Shown here: in pieces, positions 29,076 through 37,450 of the stretch | Layout of the letters: the number at the start of each line of letters is the position of its first letter | Position numbering within the stretch: the first letter of the stretch is position 1 | Assembly (NCBI RefSeq): GCF_021184045.1 | Contig: NZ_CP073710.1 | Coordinates: 1,870,685-1,934,684 of the forward strand | Direction: 5' to 3' | Source of the DNA: Methanococcoides orientis | GTDB taxonomy: Archaea > Halobacteriota > Methanosarcinia > Methanosarcinales > Methanosarcinaceae | Length of the DNA stretch: 64,000 bases | Notes under the pieces: model-generated | Told to the model about the DNA's origin: nothing | Seen by the model: the letters and a program-made list of their open reading frames with translations, nothing else | Database searches by the model: none | Translations under genes and position numbers: made by a program

Positions 29076-29753
29076 ATGCCACGTGGTAAGAAAATATCAT
29101 CGTTTGTGGACCTCTTGAATCGACCAGTATATCGAGAAATACGTGAACTGCTGAGGAAAGAAGGGCGATTGATGACAGCAAAAGAAATAAAAGAGAATCT
29201 TTTCCCTTTGCGAGCCGCATCCATATCTGCTTCGAAAGAACAAATGTACACCAATGAAAGATATTATCCTACAATGAAAGATCAGACATTAAATGTATAC
29301 TTGAAAAAAATGTCTGATTTTGGTTTGATTGAAAAAATACAACTATCTGACAAAAGACGTTCCGCTTACCGAGCACTTACCTTTGAAAAAGAGTTCGAAC
29401 TTCGAAAAACAGCACCTAAACCAAGTATAAAAGAAATGATACATGAGGTTGCTCCTGAAGATAGAGACCGTTTTAAAAGAAATGCTGTTAAAGGTAATCC
29501 TGAAAAAGGAACTATTGGTTCAGATGCACTGGTGATGATGAATCCTACTTATTTTGAAAAAGAAACGTCGGAGCAGCTCATCCTTGATGCAATAGACGAA
29601 GCAGTAAAGGCTATACATAAAGATTTAGTAACCACAGAACAAGATTGTGATGTAAAAGTTCATATGATTTCGGATAGGTTTAAAAGTGGTAAATATATAT
29701 CTGCCTCGAATATAACTGGGGTGGATATATGTGTAAAAGTATTCCATGATTAA
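29076..29753 (+). CDS. Winged-helix regulator of the element
   Basis: 225 residues. The first ~110 residues look like a winged helix (MTAKEIKENLFPL, later LNVYLKKMSDFGLIEKIQLSDKRRSAYRAL). The rest is a separate unrecognised domain with a basic middle and an acidic C-terminus. It starts 15 bp after an inverted repeat and faces the replication operon divergently, so it is the likely switch controlling replication or excision. It is convergent with the integrase gene (14 bp between stops). Confidence 0.65.
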   Translation: MPRGKKISSFVDLLNRPVYREIRELLRKEGRLMTAKEIKENLFPLRAASISASKEQMYTNERYYPTMKDQTLNVYLKKMSDFGLIEKIQLSDKRRSAYRALTFEKEFELRKTAPKPSIKEMIHEVAPEDRDRFKRNAVKGNPEKGTIGSDALVMMNPTYFEKETSEQLILDAIDEAVKAIHKDLVTTEQDCDVKVHMISDRFKSGKYISASNITGVDICVKVFHD

Positions 29754-29767
29754 TATCGTGCACTACA

Positions 29768-30961
29768 TTACTGCATTTTAGCCAACAATTTCTTCCCTGC
29801 ATCAGTATTCAAAGCCAACTGTAAAAGTTCTGGTATCACCTGTTCACATTCCTGTATTTGACCGAGTGCTTCACGGTTCAAGACAAGGGAGCACTGCGAA
29901 CAGAACTTATCTTCAGGTCTCAATACATTGTTACATCGTGGACAAGCCTTAAGTGTCACATGCCTTTTATCTTTGGTCTTGAGACCATATTTCTCAAAGA
30001 TCCGGTCGTTAATCTCATTGTCTGTGAAGTTCGCGTAGATCTTGAACATCTGCGTGGAACCACGAGACCAACCGGCCCTATGCTTGATCTCCTGTTCATT
30101 AAGGCCGTCAAGGATCCAGTTCGTGATAGCAAGATGACGGAAACTGTGAGGATTTACAGGTTTCTTGATACCAGCACGTCCCCCAATTTTAACGATGATA
30201 GTACGTGCCGTTTTGTAACTTAATGGTGTTCGGTTTTTGTCAAGAGTTACCCACAAAGGAGCATCATGATCCTCCTTGAATGGATGAACCGAAAGCCACT
30301 GGTTAAGGTAGCCTGTAGACCATGTTATAGGTATGCCTTTAGCAGCAGTTGATTTCTTACTCTTCGATGTTTTAGAGATGTACAAAATCGCACCATACTG
30401 ATTGAACTCCACATTCTTGATGCGACAGGAAGCCAACGCACCAATTCTCATCCCGCTATCTGCAAGGACAGCAATTAAGGCCTTGTCGCGCGGATGGTTA
30501 CAATAATCTAGCAGCTTATCAAGCTCATCCCGAGTAAGAAGATCTGATGGCTGGACAGGAGTCTCAATTGCCTTCAAAGTCATCTGTGCAATCCATTTCG
30601 GAGGCTCACCGTCATAGGCCCAGCGGAACAGCTTCTTAATTAATTTCTTGTGGTTTCGAATACCTCCAGCAGTGAGATTTTTCTCATCTTCAAGGTATAT
30701 TAACAAACGATCAAAGTCGTCCTGATCCAATTGATCTAACCGCTTTTCAATGTCTATTGTGCGTAAATATTCAGCAGTACGCTTGCTATAATCGACATAC
30801 CAGATAAGTGTCGTTTTTGCTAGCCCCTCCCGCCTGCAAGCAAGTACAAATCTCTCGATTAAATCGATGTTATCTTCACCAATATCGGCATTCTTGAGCC
30901 TTTCCATAGCACGTGTGAACCCTATGGAAGATTTGTGGACATCGTCAACATCTTGAGTCAT
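29768..30961 (-). CDS. Tyrosine integrase with C-terminal zinc ribbon
   Basis: 397 residues. A SAM-like core-binding N-terminal domain (about 10-130) is followed by the catalytic domain with Arg in DSGMRIGAL, H-x2-R in HSFRHLAI, HRAGWS and the nucleophile Tyr in KIYANFT. After the catalytic domain a C-P-x-C...C-x2-C zinc ribbon (CPRCNNVL, FCSQCSLVL) is fused, a feature of some archaeal integrases. All catalytic residues are present. The gene sits 42 bp inside attR and reads away from it. It should integrate and excise the element at tRNA-Arg. Confidence 0.93.
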   Translation of the reverse strand: MTQDVDDVHKSSIGFTRAMERLKNADIGEDNIDLIERFVLACRREGLAKTTLIWYVDYSKRTAEYLRTIDIEKRLDQLDQDDFDRLLIYLEDEKNLTAGGIRNHKKLIKKLFRWAYDGEPPKWIAQMTLKAIETPVQPSDLLTRDELDKLLDYCNHPRDKALIAVLADSGMRIGALASCRIKNVEFNQYGAILYISKTSKSKKSTAAKGIPITWSTGYLNQWLSVHPFKEDHDAPLWVTLDKNRTPLSYKTARTIIVKIGGRAGIKKPVNPHSFRHLAITNWILDGLNEQEIKHRAGWSRGSTQMFKIYANFTDNEINDRIFEKYGLKTKDKRHVTLKACPRCNNVLRPEDKFCSQCSLVLNREALGQIQECEQVIPELLQLALNTDAGKKLLAKMQ

Positions 30962-31002
30962 ATATACAGATAAGATGTATAGGAGTATAAACTTTTAGAT
31001 GA

Positions 31003-31019
31003 AACTCCCACCGGGTCCG
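31003..31019 (+). repeat. attR, 17-bp copy of tRNA-Arg 3' end
   Basis: Identical to 19017-19033. It lies between the integrase start and the displaced native tRNA terminator at 31031. Confidence 0.9.
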
Positions 31020-31030
31020 TTAGAATCAAC

Positions 31031-31068
31031 AGATAGTCCTAATACGACTATCTTCTTTTTGTTTTTTT
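31031..31068 (+). terminator. Displaced native terminator of tRNA-Arg
   Basis: A perfect 8-bp stem AGATAGTC/GACTATCT with a 7-nt loop is followed by TCTTTTTGTTTTTTT. Without the element it would lie ~10 bp after tRNA-Arg, so it is the ancestral terminator pushed 12 kb away. Confidence 0.7.
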
Positions 31069-31317
31069 AAAATTGAACTTTTGAGATTCATCCATCCCAA
31101 CATTCAATATTTAGGCTCTGAGCATTACAGATCAGTACACGATCAAACTTATTTGCAAAATGAGGTGTCATATTACACACCATCATTAATTTTTGAACAT
31201 GGAAATCACTTTTAATTAGAGCTCCAGCCGATAACAACTAAGACATCCTGTTTTGTAAAAACTGAACTTTTGTATAAATAAAACGTCTAATGCACCTGTT
31301 TTAAAATCGTACATAAG

Positions 31318-31370
31318 TAAGTATTTAGATAAATCCAAATGATAAATATAAATACGTGTAGAAATACTTA
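31318..31370 (+). promoter_or_regulatory. Promoter with symmetric half-sites, glycosyltransferase gene
   Basis: TAAGTATTT (31318-31326) and AAATACTTA (31362-31370) form a perfect 9-bp inverted repeat that flanks a TATA-like ATAAATATAAATA (31342-31354). A dimeric regulator could bind across the TATA box. Confidence 0.35.
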
Positions 31371-31402
31371 GTTAACCACACAAAAAATTGGGTTTGAAAG
31401 AA

Positions 31403-33037
31403 ATGGGGAAATTTTTGAACATCGGGATGTTCTCCTGGGAGAGTTTACACTCGATAAAAGTAGGCGGTATAGCACCGCATGTTTCCGAACTTGCGGAAGC
31501 TCTTGCTGAGAAGGGAAATTCAGTCCACATATTTACCAGAAATTCAGGACTTGAACCATATGAGAAAGTAAACGGAGTTCACTACCATCGTGTGGACTAT
31601 TCTCTTGACGGGGGCATTGTCCAGCAAATGGACAGTATGTGCGATTCAATGTACTCAAGATTCCTTGATGTTACCGGGGAATATGGTAAGTTCGATATGT
31701 TGCATGTCCATGACTGGCATCCTGTCAATGTGGCCTCAAGGATAAGACATGAATTTGGTATACCCTTTATGTTCACATACCACAGTACCGAATGGGGAAG
31801 AAACGGTAACGTACACGGGGACTGGTGGGAAGCAAAGGAAATATCACACAGGGAATGGAAAGCCGGCTATGAATCTACAAAGGTAATCTCCACCTCACAA
31901 CAACTTACAGATGAGATCAAGGTCCTGTACCAGATACCCGATGAGAAAATATCCATTATTCCAAACGGTATCTTCCATGGGAAGATCAAGAAGGAAGTTG
32001 ATCCCGGTGAAGTGAAACAAAGATTGGGGATACATCCTCTTGCACCAGTTGTACTGTTCATAGGACGCATGAGCTACCAGAAAGGACCCGACTTGCTTGT
32101 TGAAGCGGTCCCGAAAGTGTTGGACCATCGCTGGGACACTCAGTTTGTCTTTATAGGTGAAGGTGAAATGCGCCCCCACTGTGAATATCTTGCAAATGCA
32201 GATAATGTTTCAGAACGTTGCCATTTTCTGGGGTATGCAGATGATGAAACAGCCAGGGATTGGTTCAATGCATGCGATATTCTCTGTGTCCCAAGCAGGA
32301 ATGAACCTTTTGGAATAGTCGTTCTTGAGGGCTGGGATGCTGAAAGGAACATCGTTGCAACAGATGCTGTCCAGATAATAGACAATTTCGTTGATGGAGT
32401 ACTTGTATACAAAAATCCAGAGTCTATTTCATGGGGCTTAAATTACGTGCTTGATGACCTCTCCAATGACAGCCTTAGAGAAACAGGTAAAGAGCTTATC
32501 GAGACAAAATTCAACTGGCACACAATTGCAGAAAAGACAATTGAAGCGTACAATTTGGATGAACAAAATGATTGGGTACCTGAGAAAACACTTGGAAAAG
32601 CAAAACTCTTTTGGTGGAAAATTGATAGTGATCTCAACCTTTTCATAAGCAAAGAATTTAGTTCACCAAATGGTAAGGTAAAAGTTGATAAACTCATCAT
32701 GAAGGATGAATTGAGTAAATTGGATGCTTATATGACAGATGACCATTGGAAAGATCTGTCAAATAACGTATCAAGATTAAGGAATGGGACCGAAAAAGAA
32801 GGAATCGGCAAATTCCTTTATCATGATCTTAATTGGACTCAGACAGAATCTCAGCTATCAAGCCACATCGGATCAATATTCCATCAGGCCGGTGTTTGGG
32901 AATACAATGGAAAAAAGAGAGGGATCCAATTTAGAAAAGTAGCAGGCGATTGGCACAAGCTGATGAAATGTTACTATGGAGAATGCATTAAAGAACTTGG
33001 TGAAACAGACCAACATAATAGCGTTGATCTTAAGTGA
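31403..33037 (+). CDS. Glycogen-synthase-like glycosyltransferase with C-terminal extension
   Basis: About 544 residues, GT-B fold. The N-terminal domain has the K-x-GG loop (HSIKVGGIAPHVSELAEAL) of GT5/GT4 enzymes. The C-terminal Rossmann domain has FIGRMSYQKGPDLLVEA and the E-x7-E motif in NEPFGIVVLEG. About 140 residues past the normal end form an unrecognised extension (about 400-544, with FWWKIDSD and KVAGDWHKL). It may make glycogen or a related glucan, or glycosylate a surface polymer. The ATG at 31403 is preferred to the upstream TTG. It is a single-gene transcript. Confidence 0.85.
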   Translation: MGKFLNIGMFSWESLHSIKVGGIAPHVSELAEALAEKGNSVHIFTRNSGLEPYEKVNGVHYHRVDYSLDGGIVQQMDSMCDSMYSRFLDVTGEYGKFDMLHVHDWHPVNVASRIRHEFGIPFMFTYHSTEWGRNGNVHGDWWEAKEISHREWKAGYESTKVISTSQQLTDEIKVLYQIPDEKISIIPNGIFHGKIKKEVDPGEVKQRLGIHPLAPVVLFIGRMSYQKGPDLLVEAVPKVLDHRWDTQFVFIGEGEMRPHCEYLANADNVSERCHFLGYADDETARDWFNACDILCVPSRNEPFGIVVLEGWDAERNIVATDAVQIIDNFVDGVLVYKNPESISWGLNYVLDDLSNDSLRETGKELIETKFNWHTIAEKTIEAYNLDEQNDWVPEKTLGKAKLFWWKIDSDLNLFISKEFSSPNGKVKVDKLIMKDELSKLDAYMTDDHWKDLSNNVSRLRNGTEKEGIGKFLYHDLNWTQTESQLSSHIGSIFHQAGVWEYNGKKRGIQFRKVAGDWHKLMKCYYGECIKELGETDQHNSVDLK

Positions 33038-33045
33038 TCAACGCT
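33020..33045 (+). terminator. Hairpin at the stop of the glycosyltransferase gene
   Basis: A perfect 10-bp stem AGCGTTGATC/GATCAACGCT with a 6-nt loop spans the stop codon. No long T run follows directly, so it may protect the 3' end rather than terminate. Confidence 0.4.
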
Positions 33046-33261
33046 TAAGATCCCAACTCATAATTTTACGGATTTATCAGATGCATTGCCCATTTCATCT
33101 CTTCAACTATTCTTTTTCATCAATATTCTTCCCGATAAATTTCATGCACCTGGGCCTGCCATAATTTAAAGATGGAAAATAGTTAGTCCTAAGTCGCTTT
33201 TTGAACTTTTATTTTGCTTTATATTAGCGTCGTATTTTAAAGGAAAAGAAAAACATCAAAT

Positions 33262-34851
33262 TTAGCTGATGTTTGCACTCATTTTCTCCAGAGTATCGAC
33301 CTCAGGCGAATAATGCTTATTATTGCCCATCTTAACCCTTTTTGAGATCTCAATTTCCATCTGCCTCATAAAATCATCCACGGTATTACCCATGAGAATT
33401 ATGGGAAGCCCTTTCTTTTCCATCTCATCGAGGACCAGGGATGCATTATCACTTGCACTGAACTGCCGTGTTGGTGCCTTGAGATTCCTTGCGAACGGAT
33501 CAGTTGTGCAGCCACCAACGAGAACCTCATCGATATAGCCTTTCTCAAAAAGATGGTTCAGGTAATTCACAAAGGAGAAGGACCTACCCCTGCGCTCATC
33601 CCTCAGGTATACAAACGGAAGTATCTTGTTCTTCCCGGCAAGCTGCTGGCGTATCATCTCGGTGCTTTCCACATCGTTGACCTCGGCTGCATTGAAGATC
33701 GTACAACCTTCAAGTTCCATCCACCGGGGCTGCATGGCCTTTAGATAGGAATCAAGCTCCTCGAACGGTATCGGCTCACTGCCAACCTCATCGAGAACGT
33801 AATTTAAAGAATGTACAGTTTCAGAACCCAGAAGACCCCTGTGCTCATCGGGGACCTCCACATTCCTGACAGTAGCCCCTCGCTTTTCGATCTCTTTTTT
33901 CATGTAATCCTGCAAAACCTCATTCTGCTCACAATTGATAACAACAGTACCTTTAGGGATCGAACGGGCAAATGCTCGTGCGATCTCACTTTTATCCCTG
34001 CCAAGTGTGGAGAGGTGGTCCTGTCTCACATTGGTGACCACCACGATATGTGGTTTTACAAAGACATCGTTGACCATCCTTGTGGTATATTCGGTGATCG
34101 CCTGATTTTCAAAGATAGCAACATCCTTCCTTTCATCAGGAGTATAGGACTCAATGACAGGTATGAACTCCTGATAACCATGGATATTCTCATAGAGCGT
34201 TACATTTGGACCCATTCTTTCGATAGGTATCGTAAATCCGTTGACGATAAGATGAGGACGGTTTCCTGTCACCTTTGCAAGCGTATTATAGCCACGCCTT
34301 GTGAAGATCTCAGAGAGACGATGAACAGTGGAAGATTTACCCCGGATACCCACCACATCAATGCGTGTATCTGTCAGATCCAGAAGATCACGGTGCTTGT
34401 GACCTCTTTTAAGGAAACAATTAAAGCAGCCAAAGGGGCCGTGTTTCTCGATCTTGAGAGTCAGCAGGTCATCGCTTTCGTCCATTACGAATACCTTGAC
34501 CGCACCAACCATATCCCGAAGTAGTTCCTTGCGCATCTCTTTGGCATCTTCGTGGACATCGAAGTGCCTTGCACTACATGCAACGGTATTGCCACTACAG
34601 AATGTCAGGTGCCAGTCTATAGCATCCGCATTTTCAATTTCCATTGAAGGAATTTCATCAAGAGGTATATCCTGGTATGCGTTTATTCCCGCAAGTCTTG
34701 CAGCCATTGCACGTACACGGTCGACCTCCCTCCAGGCCTCGGAGGAACTGGAGAACATCTTCCCGCTGTAAGCAAGCATCTCCTCCTTGTTCCGCAATCT
34801 CCAGGTCCATCCACCGGACTTATTGTATATCTCATAGATTGCGCGTTTCAT
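33262..34851 (-). CDS. pgsB: PgsB/CapB-like Mur-ligase-family enzyme with N-terminal DUF1508-like domain
   Basis: 529 residues. The central and C-terminal parts match PgsB: ATP loop VVGIRGKSSTVHRL, then ENQAITEY, VVVTNVRQDHLSTLGRDKSEIARAF and a GNTVDDFMRQ end. PgsB joins glutamates through gamma-carboxyl bonds at the membrane. The first ~60 residues (IYEIYNKSGGWTWRLRNKEE) resemble DUF1508/HVO_2922 domains, and a ~100-residue segment with CFNCF lies before the ligase. This N-terminal addition is unusual for PgsB. The ATG overlaps the stop of the PgsC-like gene (ATGA). The real substrate could be glutamate or another amino acid; no PgsA/CapA gene is beside it. Confidence 0.8.
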   Translation of the reverse strand: MKRAIYEIYNKSGGWTWRLRNKEEMLAYSGKMFSSSSEAWREVDRVRAMAARLAGINAYQDIPLDEIPSMEIENADAIDWHLTFCSGNTVACSARHFDVHEDAKEMRKELLRDMVGAVKVFVMDESDDLLTLKIEKHGPFGCFNCFLKRGHKHRDLLDLTDTRIDVVGIRGKSSTVHRLSEIFTRRGYNTLAKVTGNRPHLIVNGFTIPIERMGPNVTLYENIHGYQEFIPVIESYTPDERKDVAIFENQAITEYTTRMVNDVFVKPHIVVVTNVRQDHLSTLGRDKSEIARAFARSIPKGTVVINCEQNEVLQDYMKKEIEKRGATVRNVEVPDEHRGLLGSETVHSLNYVLDEVGSEPIPFEELDSYLKAMQPRWMELEGCTIFNAAEVNDVESTEMIRQQLAGKNKILPFVYLRDERRGRSFSFVNYLNHLFEKGYIDEVLVGGCTTDPFARNLKAPTRQFSASDNASLVLDEMEKKGLPIILMGNTVDDFMRQMEIEISKRVKMGNNKHYSPEVDTLEKMSANIS

Positions 34852-36011
34852 TCGTCTTCCTCCGAGAACAGTGAAGCATTCCAGACATGTTCGTCCAGTG
34901 GTTTGCGTACCCAGTTGTACTTTACAAATGCAATGGAAATAGCAGCCCCCAGCACTACTACAAGCAACTGGACAAGCCCGAACTCATGGAACAAGCCCTG
35001 TGGCTGCCCTTCTCCAAGAGCTCTTGCAAGGACTATAAGCGGTGCCAGCAAAGATAACTGCAAAGGCACGAACAATTTCCGCTCTGCAGGAGGCGTAACA
35101 TGAAGGTTATATGCATTTAACCCCGCGATCAATCCAAGGAAGAAGATCGACAGCCCACGCGATACCGGGAAAATGAACACTAATGGAATCGTCAACAGCA
35201 GGGAAATGCAGGTCCCAAGCCCGATCAGGTTCCTTCCATAGATCAAAGTTGCCTTCTGAATCAGACTTATACCAATAAAGGAAGCAAAAAGATTGATAAA
35301 ATAAAGTGCAAAGAACCACTTGTTCTCAATTGAGAATATCGCAAGGATAGCCATTGAGACCACGCCCACGCGTATCCCGGAGACCTTCCTGACAAACTCA
35401 GAAAGTATCAGGGAGACCATGAAAAGGATAAATGCAGAAAAACGATCGATTATCGCAGGTGCGGGATAAGTATCCACAGCTGCATTCTTCAGGAGAGCCA
35501 GGTCAGATGTCGGACTGAAAAGGATCGCAGGTGTTAGCATGCCTATGGCATCGCTGATGGCAGGGGTCACAAGGAACCAGGCTGCTGCCACAAGCCCAAT
35601 GAATATGCCAACAGATGCCATTGCATCATGCAGCCTGTATTCCGGTTTGATCCTGGAATAATTATAAGCTGCAAGCCCCGGAAGGATGCTTCCAAAGAAC
35701 ACAACATCAGTAAGATCATACCCGACCCCTTTCATAAAAAAGAGAGCTATAACAGGCAATACAGAACCAAGCAACAGTGTTGCAACAAGTTCATCTCTTC
35801 CATAGATCATGGTCTTCTTCTGCAAATAACGAAGTCCCACATATGCAATTATAGCACCTGCAAAGAACAACGGCAGCATGAGGAAATTCTTGCACGTATA
35901 AACAGCAAGTACCGGTACGACTATAACTCCTCCAAGACGATACCCGTAAAATTGGGTGAGGATAATGACCGAGAGAATACCAATAACCCCAAGTAACACC
36001 GCGATAAGCAT
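34848..36011 (-). CDS. pgsC: Double-length PgsC/CapC-like membrane protein
   Basis: 387 residues, about ten transmembrane helices. It holds two PgsC units in one chain. Unit 1 (about 1-165) has YGYRLGGVIVVP, MIYGRDELVATLLLGSVLP and GSILPGLAAYNYSR. Unit 2 (about 190-330) has SGIRVGVVSM, LIYGRNLIGLGTC and IAGLNAYNLHV. Bacterial PgsC is about 150 residues with a single unit, so this is an internal duplication. It overlaps the pgsB-like gene by 4 bp. Known role of the family: the membrane partner of PgsB in poly-gamma-glutamate synthesis. No transport direction or product can be read here. Confidence 0.78.
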   Translation of the reverse strand: MLIAVLLGVIGILSVIILTQFYGYRLGGVIVVPVLAVYTCKNFLMLPLFFAGAIIAYVGLRYLQKKTMIYGRDELVATLLLGSVLPVIALFFMKGVGYDLTDVVFFGSILPGLAAYNYSRIKPEYRLHDAMASVGIFIGLVAAAWFLVTPAISDAIGMLTPAILFSPTSDLALLKNAAVDTYPAPAIIDRFSAFILFMVSLILSEFVRKVSGIRVGVVSMAILAIFSIENKWFFALYFINLFASFIGISLIQKATLIYGRNLIGLGTCISLLLTIPLVFIFPVSRGLSIFFLGLIAGLNAYNLHVTPPAERKLFVPLQLSLLAPLIVLARALGEGQPQGLFHEFGLVQLLVVVLGAAISIAFVKYNWVRKPLDEHVWNASLFSEEDE

Positions 36012-36096
36012 AATAAATAGATGATTTCGGATATATATTAAGTCTGGTATGTGAGTTGCAGAAAGAAATTTAGTCAGACATATCCTCTTCTACAAA

Positions 36097-36591
36097 TTAG
36101 CTTTTTAATGAGAACACAAGATCCGAACTTTCATCAATCACCCTCTCAGCCCTGACAAAGCTTCCTTTGATGCCGACATTCTTCCCTTCATACCATGTCC
36201 CAAATACCCGGACATTGTCATCCATTGAGACCGCACAGATCCCCGGATAGACCACAATAACTGAACTTTTCTGAGCCCTGATCGTGAAAACACTCTCATA
36301 TCTGCCGAATATCTTTCCCAATACAATACCTATTGGAATTCCAATAAAGGAATTTGCTTTCTCGTAGATCCTCGAATCAGCCAGTACCTTCCCCTCAAAC
36401 TCCTCCTGAACAGGAGCGGCCTTTGACACCTTTGGAACCCCCATATCCCGGACAGGGACCAATAAAATGATAATAACCAATAAAGCCAGAAGAACTCCTG
36501 AGAGCAACTGACCTATGTAGTTGCAATAAAGCAGTATCACCAGTCCTATTAATACCCCGGCGATAATTCGATCCCTATAATTAGTATCCAT
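36097..36591 (-). CDS. Small membrane protein with soluble beta-rich domain, hypothetical
   Basis: About 164 residues. Two close transmembrane helices near the N-terminus (about 9-50) are followed by a soluble domain (about 70-164) of alternating beta-strands (FGRYESVFTIRAQKSSVIVV, NVRVFGTWYEGKNVGIKG) that could be OB-like. The start at 36591 has AGGTGA 5-6 bp upstream. It follows the 270-residue gene directly, in an envelope gene run. No family named. Confidence 0.65.
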   Translation of the reverse strand: MDTNYRDRIIAGVLIGLVILLYCNYIGQLLSGVLLALLVIIILLVPVRDMGVPKVSKAAPVQEEFEGKVLADSRIYEKANSFIGIPIGIVLGKIFGRYESVFTIRAQKSSVIVVYPGICAVSMDDNVRVFGTWYEGKNVGIKGSFVRAERVIDESSDLVFSLKS

Positions 36592-36608
36592 TGAATCACC
36601 TGAACCCA

Positions 36609-37421
36609 TTATTCGTACACACCCTCATCGGTCACTACATGCCCTTTTACAGTTACCCAACCATCCTGTCCCCCGGTAAGTTCTGTAGAGATACGGTCAT
36701 TGTAACCATTGTAGCTCCAGCCATACACCCACCACTGGTTCAGACCTTCCATTCTCACTGAGATCTGTACATTGGTATCAGAACCTGTTTCATAATCCGC
36801 ATAGATACGACTCTCATATTCATACAACTGAGTATGCTCTCCACGGGATACGGGATGTGCAGGATCATCAATTGCTACCTCCAGACCACACTTTGGAGCT
36901 AACATCGCCTCGCTCCCAAAAGGATACCTGGTATTTATTTCCGGCTCCACCTCCAGGTTCATCCCGAAGCCGAACAACTCCAGCACCGGAGTTTCGTCCG
37001 AATATTCACCAGAGGTCATCCACTCATCTGCAACATCAGGATCATTCACAGGATCATCTTCAGGGACAGCAACTGGATACGAATGATAGGTCGGCACGAT
37101 CTCATCTGCAGTAATACTGAGCATCGGACCGTACTCCGTATCTACAAGACTGAAATTCCACCCCTCTGGCATATTATGAAGATTCTCAGAGATTAAACTT
37201 TCAGCTACCTTCGACCTGTTTTCAAAGACAGGAACCGGCAGGTAAAATGTAACATTTTCCAGTGTAGAACTGGTAGCGATCACTACACCATACTCATAGT
37301 CACTTCTGTAACTATCCTCATAGGATTTTTCACCGCTGTAAATTCCTATGGCACCAATTATGACCAGCAGTAGAACGAAAAACAAAACAACTCCAATCCC
37401 CAACTTTCTAAACCAGTTCAT
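36609..37421 (-). CDS. Membrane-anchored extracytoplasmic protein, hypothetical
   Basis: 270 residues with one N-terminal membrane anchor (about 9-30) and an external, acidic, Trp/Tyr-rich region. Segments such as YPVAVPEDDP and GLNQWWVYGWSYNGYNDRI suggest a beta-sandwich that faces outside. No family recognised. It lies between two other envelope genes on the same strand; its stop codon falls within the frame just ahead of the next gene. Confidence 0.65.
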   Translation of the reverse strand: MNWFRKLGIGVVLFFVLLLVIIGAIGIYSGEKSYEDSYRSDYEYGVVIATSSTLENVTFYLPVPVFENRSKVAESLISENLHNMPEGWNFSLVDTEYGPMLSITADEIVPTYHSYPVAVPEDDPVNDPDVADEWMTSGEYSDETPVLELFGFGMNLEVEPEINTRYPFGSEAMLAPKCGLEVAIDDPAHPVSRGEHTQLYEYESRIYADYETGSDTNVQISVRMEGLNQWWVYGWSYNGYNDRISTELTGGQDGWVTVKGHVVTDEGVYE

Positions 37422-37450
37422 AAGCGATCACCAGAAATATGATATTCTTT

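Larger units (their letters stand above)
19017..31019. mobile_element. 12-kb integrative element in tRNA-Arg(UCU)
   Basis: An exact 17-bp direct repeat bounds the segment. The left copy is the 3' end of tRNA-Arg and the right copy is a bare fragment of it, 42 bp from the start of a tyrosine integrase gene. In between lie a five-gene minus-strand replication operon (RHH protein, 51-aa protein, primase-polymerase/helicase, 91-aa and 70-aa proteins), a divergent winged-helix regulator, and two large plus-strand secreted proteins with their own terminators. No capsid, terminase or conjugation genes are seen, so it is more like an integrated plasmid or plasmid-like satellite than a complete provirus. 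The ends, integrase and replication genes all look intact. Confidence 0.88.
31020..31402. other. Intergenic region right of the element
   Basis: About 380 bp. It holds the displaced terminator, then AT-rich sequence with the promoter of the glycosyltransferase gene near 31318-31370. No gene is seen. Confidence 0.4.
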
